Position numbers and translations under genes: made by a program
Notes under the pieces: model-generated
What the model was told of the DNA's origin: nothing
Database searches by the model: none
What the model saw: only the letters and a program-made list of their open reading frames with translations
In this document: one piece after another, positions 58,684 to 64,000 of the stretch
How positions within the stretch are numbered: position 1 is the stretch's first letter
Layout: the number at the start of each line of letters is the position of its first letter
From: Linum tenue
Lineage: Eukaryota; Streptophyta; Magnoliopsida; Malpighiales; Linaceae
Assembly (NCBI GenBank): GCA_946122785.1
Contig: CAMGYJ010000010.1
Span: 34,327,608-34,391,607 of the forward strand
Length of the DNA stretch: 64,000 nucleotides
Direction: 5' to 3'

Positions 58684-59898
58684 GTATCCACCATGGGCGT
58701 CCAGCTAAAAGACGGTAAAGAAGCACTTGTGGGGAGGCAACCCCACCACGGTTTGCATTTTCTTTTCCCTTTTTTTCTGAGTTTTTTGTGTTGTGTCGAG
58801 TCAGTTGCATGTCTGTGGTGAAGTTCGGTCGTCGTTGATGCCTCGATTTGGTGTTTTCGTGCAGGAGAGGTCGAAATTTTGGGAAAAATGAGTTTTTGGC
58901 CGAATTGGGGGAAATACCCGGTCGTGGGCCAAAATACCCGACCGGGTATTTTTTTGGCTCACGCCCGGGCCCCCCTCTGTTCTCGGAGGGGGAAAAAGGG
59001 GAAATACCCGACCTCGTCCCAAAAATACCCGACCGGGTATTTTTGGTTCGCGACCGGGGATTCCCAAGCCCCTGAACGCAGCGTTTTAACTAAATACCCG
59101 ACCTCGTCCCAAAAATACCCAACCGGGTATTTTTGGTTCGAGGCCGGGGGTTTTAGAGACCCTGCACGCTGCATTTAGCGAACCCCGGTCGAGGATTCAC
59201 AAATACCCGACCGGGGATTTTTCCTATTTAAAGGAAACCCACTGTCATTTCTCTCTCTACCCTCATTTTTTCCAAAATCCTTCCTCTCTCTACTCTCAAA
59301 TCCTCTCCCCTCTCGCCTCTTTGGCCGCCGCCGGCCGCCACTATTTGCCGCCGCCACCGCCGCCGCTGCCGCCACCGTCGCCGCCGGCCGCCGCGCCGCC
59401 GTCGCCGCCGGCCGCCACCACCGTCGCCGGTCACTTTCCGGCGACTTTCCGGCGCGTTTCCGGCCATTTTCCGGCCACTTTCCGGCGACCCCCTCAGCCG
59501 ATTTTTGGCCCCTTCTCGCGTCCCTTTTCCTTTTTCTCGTGTCCGCACTACAGTTCCACTTGTGTTTCCAGGTGTGTTTCTTATTACTTGCTCTTTTTCT
59601 GGAGAATCGAACTGTAGACTGTAGGACCGAGAACTGTGTTTGCATGCCTGAACTAGAGTAGGGTGGGGGATGCCTTAAGCTTGCATGGTTTTATCTGTGG
59701 GGTATGTGCTGCCCTGTCGTGAATGTGATTGGTTCTGTGCTTCTTGCTTGATTCCGGTTGAGTCGCCTGTGATTCAACCGACTGTGCGTTTCATTGTTAG
59801 CCTAGGTGGCCTTAAGTGTGGGGGAAGTGATGAACCCATGCTGTTGGTCCTAACCAGTTTTCTTGGCTCCACCTATGGTGTTTTGATTTTGCAGGAAC
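58684..59898 (+). other. Gypsy non-coding spacer with dyad repeats and Pro/Ala-rich stretch
   Basis: The dyad AAATACCCGACCGGGTATTT occurs at 58932-58951 and 59023-59042, with a one-base variant at 59113-59132 and looser copies nearby. A GCCGCCGCC-rich tract spans 59325-59480. A purine-rich AAGTGTGGGGGAAGTGATG lies at about 59815-59832. Frames here are low-complexity and not taken as genes. Confidence 0.6.
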
Positions 59899-61290
59899 AT
59901 GTCTCAGGACCATCAGTTTGTGCAGGGTCTGCGCCTGCACCGGGAGTACGCGGACCAGTTCCGCAAGGTCATTCGAGGGAAACTGGAGCGCCACCACCAT
60001 CTCGAGTGGGGGGTGTTCGAGCAGCTCCACTGCTTGTAGGAGCTCCGCACCGCCATCAGTCACCGCGATTGGCGGACGCTGCTTGCCATAGACGAGCCCA
60101 CATACACGGAGCTGGTGTGGGAATTCTACACCACATTTCAGTATGACCGCACGAAGCCCCGGGACGCACATGCGGTGACATTTCGGTTGGGTGGCTATCA
60201 CAGGGAGCTGACCGTCGATGGGCTGGCCCACGCCTTGGGGATCGAGTACCACCCGTTCGATAGCCACGAGATGGAGGTCCCCACCCCGACCGACTGGAAC
60301 CAGCATACCTTCTACCGCACGATCGCCCGGCCAGATTATCGATATGACTACTTCGATGCTGGCCAGACCTACGTCAGCACCCTCAAGCCGCAGTGGCACA
60401 TCCTGAACTTGCTGATCACCCGCTCCATCGTCCCCAACGCCACCGGCTCGCATAAGATTCCGAAGCGGGTGTTGTATGCCATGTACTCGATGGGGTACCC
60501 GGAGCACATGCTCCATTTGGGTTCATTCGTGGCCAACACCTTCTCCCGGTGCCGCGGGCATCCCACCCACCTCTTCTGTGGTCCCCTGATCACCCGGTTG
60601 GCGAGGCATTTCGACATCAGCTTCCAGGGGCTTCATGATGCGTCTGTACAGGGCGGCTCCGCACCCCTCAGCCGGGACGTGCTACATAGTGCCCGCCTCC
60701 TGGCCACTGCCGACACCCGTACATGGGTGGACGGGCTTTCTATACCCCCTGCGGAGGTTGTGGATCTTGATGAGGATGAGGAGGATGGTGACTACTCGGG
60801 CGACGAGGTGGATGAGGATGATGATGATGATGATGACGGCGCCATGGATGCCGATGAGCCGGAGCCCTCGCTTTCCCCACCTGGGGATCTTCAGCCTCGA
60901 CGGAGACCGATGAGAGGTGAGTCCTCCTCTGGTCCTTCTGGTCCGTCGATGGCCTCCGGCCCGTCTATGGACTTCTTCACGGAGCAGTTCCAGCAGATGG
61001 GGCTCCAGTTCCAGCAGCTCGGTCTTCAGAACCAGCAGCTCATGGACCATCAGGTCCAGTTCTACCAGCAGTATTCGGCCCACCAGGCCGAGTACCGATC
61101 CAGGCTGACGGGAGTTGACGAGCGCCTTGGCCGATTGGAGACCCACATGGGAGTCACTACTGCTCTCATCGAGCGGGAGAGAGATCGAGGCCGCCGTCTG
61201 ATGGAGTATTCCGAGCATCTGCTCCAGGTTTGTCACCCTCCAGAGGAGCACCACTGGACCACCCGGTGGGAGCATTCACCGCCACGGTAG
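59899..61290 (+). pseudogene. Athila/Tat-type third ORF (plant transposon protein, PF20167-like)
   Basis: From ATG 59899 the frame reads MSQDHQFVQGLRLHREYADQ, hits a TAG at 60037 and continues to 61290. Features are YTELVWEFYTTFQYDR, AVTFRLGGYHRELTVDGLAH, LGIEYHPF, and LNLLITRSIVPNATGSHKI. An acidic Asp tract (DEDDDDDDDGAMDADE) and a Gln-rich coiled coil (QQMGLQFQQLGLQNQQLMDH) follow. This order matches the putative plant transposon protein domain of Athila-like Gypsy elements, whose function is unknown. It is not a host gene: it lies between Gypsy pol remains and a polypurine tract. Confidence 0.78.
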
Positions 61291-62486
61291 CCACCGGAGG
61301 ATGGCGTCGACGACCTTATGGACCAGATCGACTTCACCGGGCTTGGAGGGCCCTAGGGGCATGTTTTGAGTGTTTTTGGTCTTTGTCAGCATGCAAACTG
61401 TTTTGTGTCGGTTTTTGTTTTTGTTTCTTTTCATTTTGGATGCTGTACTAGTGGGCTGACCATTGGACCTAACGTATGTGTTTGAGCTTTTTGGTTTCCT
61501 TTAGCTCTGCCTGTGTTCCCGACTGGTCCTCTCTCCAGTCCGTTCCATGCCGACTGGTCCATTTCCAGTCTCCTGCAGTCTGTACACACCGGTAACATCG
61601 TTCCCCTTTCCTTTCCTCTTCTCCATTGAGGGCAATGTCGAACTTAAGTGTGGGGGGATGATGTTTATTTTTTGACTGCACCCGATCTGTTTGTGTGCTT
61701 GGAGCCTAGTCCACTGTCCAAATCTCGAGATTCGAGGGCTCCAAGCACTGCTGTTTGCTTGATGATTGATCGTATTGGCACTGTGGATGTGATTAGTAGA
61801 TTGAATGGCTTTTGACTCGATGCATGACAACTTGAGTGTGACTAAGACAGCCTATTACGATGACTGAGATGTGCAGTAGAGCTGTGTAGGGGGTCAATAT
61901 TTAACTGTTTGCTTACCAACTGCGACCTGCATTTGATCACTTGCTTTTGACAGTCATTTATGCATCTAGTTCAGGAAATCAGAATGTGAGATAGAGCATA
62001 TAGGTAGCCATGTGAGATTTGAGCCTGCTCGTTTCTTTCTTGTGCGATAGATTCCTCTTCCATGAAATGTAGCATTCACGCAATAGAGTGGTTGTCACTA
62101 GCCAAGATGATGGAGGCATAGGATTAGCCCACGACCAAACTGACTGTCCCGATGTGTCATATCCCCTAGTCAGCCCCTTTGAGCCGTGTGTCATCCTTTC
62201 TTTCGGCCTAAAACGAAAAATCACCCTTTGCATCTTGTAGAAGGTTCCACAGAGTGGTTTTTGCATGTTTTCTGCTGTTTCTGCTAAATGTAATGTGAGG
62301 GTTGGAGGTAGTGCTTAAAAGTTGGGCGTGTATTTGAAAAATGTGCAGAGGTGGTGGTTCTCTTAAATGATGAATGAAGAAAAAATAAAGAAAAAAAAAA
62401 ATGAAGGCAAAAGAGAGCCACCACCAAAAATCTGAATAGTGCCCATTAAGTAGTGTTTCCTAGCAGTCTGGCTTGGAGATGCTAAC
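61291..62486 (+). other. Gypsy 3' untranslated region with polypurine tract
   Basis: AACTTAAGTGTGGGGGGATG at 61641-61660 is a typical Athila/Tat polypurine tract. A short inverted repeat, CTTGGAGCC and GGCTCCAAG, lies at 61699-61745. An A-rich stretch at 62380-62403 precedes GCCACCACC. The 3' LTR of this element was not recognised and may be missing. Confidence 0.5.
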
Positions 62487-64000
62487 TGTAACACCCTACC
62501 CTATACTTTATGCCTAATCATATTGTTCATACAATTGCAGCGGAATTAATCTTGGGTGTTACATTAATTATCAAAATTTACCCAAATAAAATTTCGACAT
62601 GAATTACTCGCGTAATGGGCTAACAGTTCTTCCATCTAATCCTGCAAAAGAATTCATCTAAATCCATGCATTCATAGATAAACATATACACTCACTGCCA
62701 TATGCATTGGCTTTTCATAGCCATAGTCACCATTTCATGTTACACAACTGCATACTATACTGATACATGCCATAATCGTCACAACTTACATAATTACACA
62801 AATATACACATATCATCAACTTTCACACCTGTGGATAGCTCACACTACATCAGAAGCTAGTATGCACATGAAAAACGTTCTCAAAACATTTTTACAAAAA
62901 GGTGTGGATCACTGGCCAAAATCCCGAGTAGTAGTCCAAGCACAGAATAGTTGAAGACCATACCTCATCTTGCCTTCAACTCTTGCTCAGCTCCCACCTA
63001 TACAACTATCTACTGCTGCTGATGACGATGATCTGCTTACACATGGCATAAGCAGAGAAAAAGGATAAAGAGGGTCAGCTCATAGCTGAGTGAGATAATC
63101 ATAGCATCGTGAGTTCATAACAGAGCATACCCCTACCATACATCTAGCAAATAAGCTCAAGCACTAGGATCAGACCTCAAGCATCCGACATCCCAATAGG
63201 CAAAAGACTCAACCACCTTGACTTATGCATATGCATCTTATCATGTTTTAATCATAGGCGCCTGGCTACTCCCATGCTAATAACTCTCCCGGGAAACATA
63301 CCCCACATCCCGTCGGATGTAGTCATACATACCCCAACATCCCGTCGGATGTGGTCATACATACCCCACACCACTATGGGTGTAGTCATACCCCGACACC
63401 ACTCTGGGTGTGGTCATATCTCGTAAGAAATCTTCAGTCACCACCACAAGAGAGGTGTGACTATCATACATATCATAATAGAGTAATAGCATGGGGAGCC
63501 CTAATTACTATGTAGTTGACCGTGAGACCACAACACTCATATTTGGTATCCTTATTCATGATTCATATCTCATCTTGCTTAATCATAATTCATTACTTGC
63601 ACATGTACTTGACCTGGCCATAATTGGCTCAACATAGGTAAACCAGGAGTCGTATAATTGCACTTCCTCGGAATAAACCCTCGTGCAAGTCATCCTCCTT
63701 AAACATCATAATATCACCAGGAGATATATATTTTCCCACTTGTACATCCAAATACATCAATCATGAAATGTCATACCCAATCACCTTTTCGAACCATCAT
63801 AAGGCATATCAACAGTCAAGCCCACAATTTGCAACATATACGAAATCATCAGCATAAACAAGGTTCATATCGATTAGGGCAAGTCAATAATATCATACAA
63901 CAATCCAGGGTTCAACAGATAGCACAAAAGTTCATACACCCCTAATCATGCCATTCTAGTTCACCTAGGTCAATTCTAAGCATCAACATAATTATCGTGA
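62487..64000 (+). mobile_element. Probable LTR of another Gypsy-type element (partial at window edge)
   Basis: The segment starts TGTAACACCCTACCC, the common start of Tekay/Del-type chromovirus LTRs, and GGGTGTTACA recurs in inverted form at 62552-62563. The opposite end lies outside the window. There is no coding capacity. A hairpin minisatellite is embedded at 63297-63421. Confidence 0.5.
63297..63421. repeat. Hairpin-forming minisatellite, four units
   Basis: Four imperfect units of about 27-33 bp share CATACCCC. Each contains a small dyad: units 1 and 2 ACATCC-CGTC-GGATGT, units 3 and 4 ACACC-ACTAT-GGGTGT and ACACC-ACTCT-GGGTGT. The stem change T to C is matched by A to G on the other arm. 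Confidence 0.85.

Noticed and set aside
59685..60516. Frames on both strands around 59.7-60.5 kb
   Set aside because: They are shadows of the GC-rich third ORF of the Gypsy element.
60115..61290. 391-codon ORF as a host acidic nuclear protein
   Set aside because: It continues an interrupted frame from 59899 and lies between Gypsy pol remains and a polypurine tract, so it is retroelement sequence.
61661..62486. 3' LTR of the Athila/Tat-type element
   Set aside because: TGATG follows the polypurine tract, but no similarity to the solo LTR and no terminal CA with duplication were seen.
63297..63421. CRISPR-like repeat array
   Set aside because: Units are contiguous, diverged and lack spacers, in a plant LTR; it is a minisatellite.

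Overview
This window is nuclear DNA of a flowering plant, probably a eudicot; the species cannot be read from the sequence. The evidence is GT-AG introns, plant-specific families (DUF1645, E-class PPR, PDIL2-1 type disulfide isomerase), plant Helitron, MULE, hAT, LINE and Athila/Tat-type Ty3/Gypsy remains, and a eukaryotic proline tRNA. No bacterial or viral operon organisation is present.

Gene-bearing left half (about 3.4-34.8 kb). In order: a DUF1645 gene (+, 3551-4756); an 11-exon PDIL2-1-like protein disulfide isomerase (-, 8864-11167); a tRNA-Pro(CGG) gene (-, 11639-11710); a 10-exon ZMAT2/Snu23-type spliceosomal zinc-finger gene (+, 11933-14008); an intronless PPR gene (+, 14676-16133); a small Cys/Lys-containing ORF of unknown function (-, 16550-16783) with a duplicated promoter and leader beside it; a single C2H2 finger regulator with DLN motifs (+, 29042-29701); a four-exon small secreted cysteine protein (-, 31443-32492) that I assembled from splice sites; and a three-exon SAR1 GTPase (-, 33211-34703). 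The genes look like independent housekeeping or regulatory loci. PDIL2-1 (ER folding) and SAR1 (COPII export) both act in the early secretory pathway, but nothing shows a functional cluster.

Transposon-rich remainder. Several elements can be delimited to the base by exact target-site duplications: a hAT-type element carrying a fragment of a GH81 endo-beta-1,3-glucanase gene (694-1846); a hAT MITE (7903-8284); a SINE inside a LINE (19726-19835); a Harbinger-like MITE (30694-31276); a Pack-MULE carrying the 5' part of an EDGP/TAXI-like aspartyl-protease-fold gene (37574-38962), itself inside a probable Helitron remnant; a hAT MITE inside LINE ORF1 (46234-47002); two MULE-type MITEs (48719-49244, 51078-51338); and a 1322-bp solo LTR inside a second LINE (54026-55347). 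Degenerate MULE and hAT transposases, RPA-like and GRF-finger fragments fill 22.7-28.4 kb.

Right end. From about 56.2 kb a 5'-truncated Ty3/Gypsy element of Athila/Tat type runs in frame out of the broken LINE. It keeps gag, a CCHC knuckle, a protease-like segment and a third ORF, but appears to lack reverse transcriptase, RNase H and most of integrase. From 62487 to the window edge there is probably the LTR of another element, containing a hairpin-forming minisatellite.

I found no operon, CRISPR array or clearly new host defence or metabolic system. The most notable content is two captured host-gene fragments, the nested insertions, and the duplicated promoter/leader and 3'-UTR segments.
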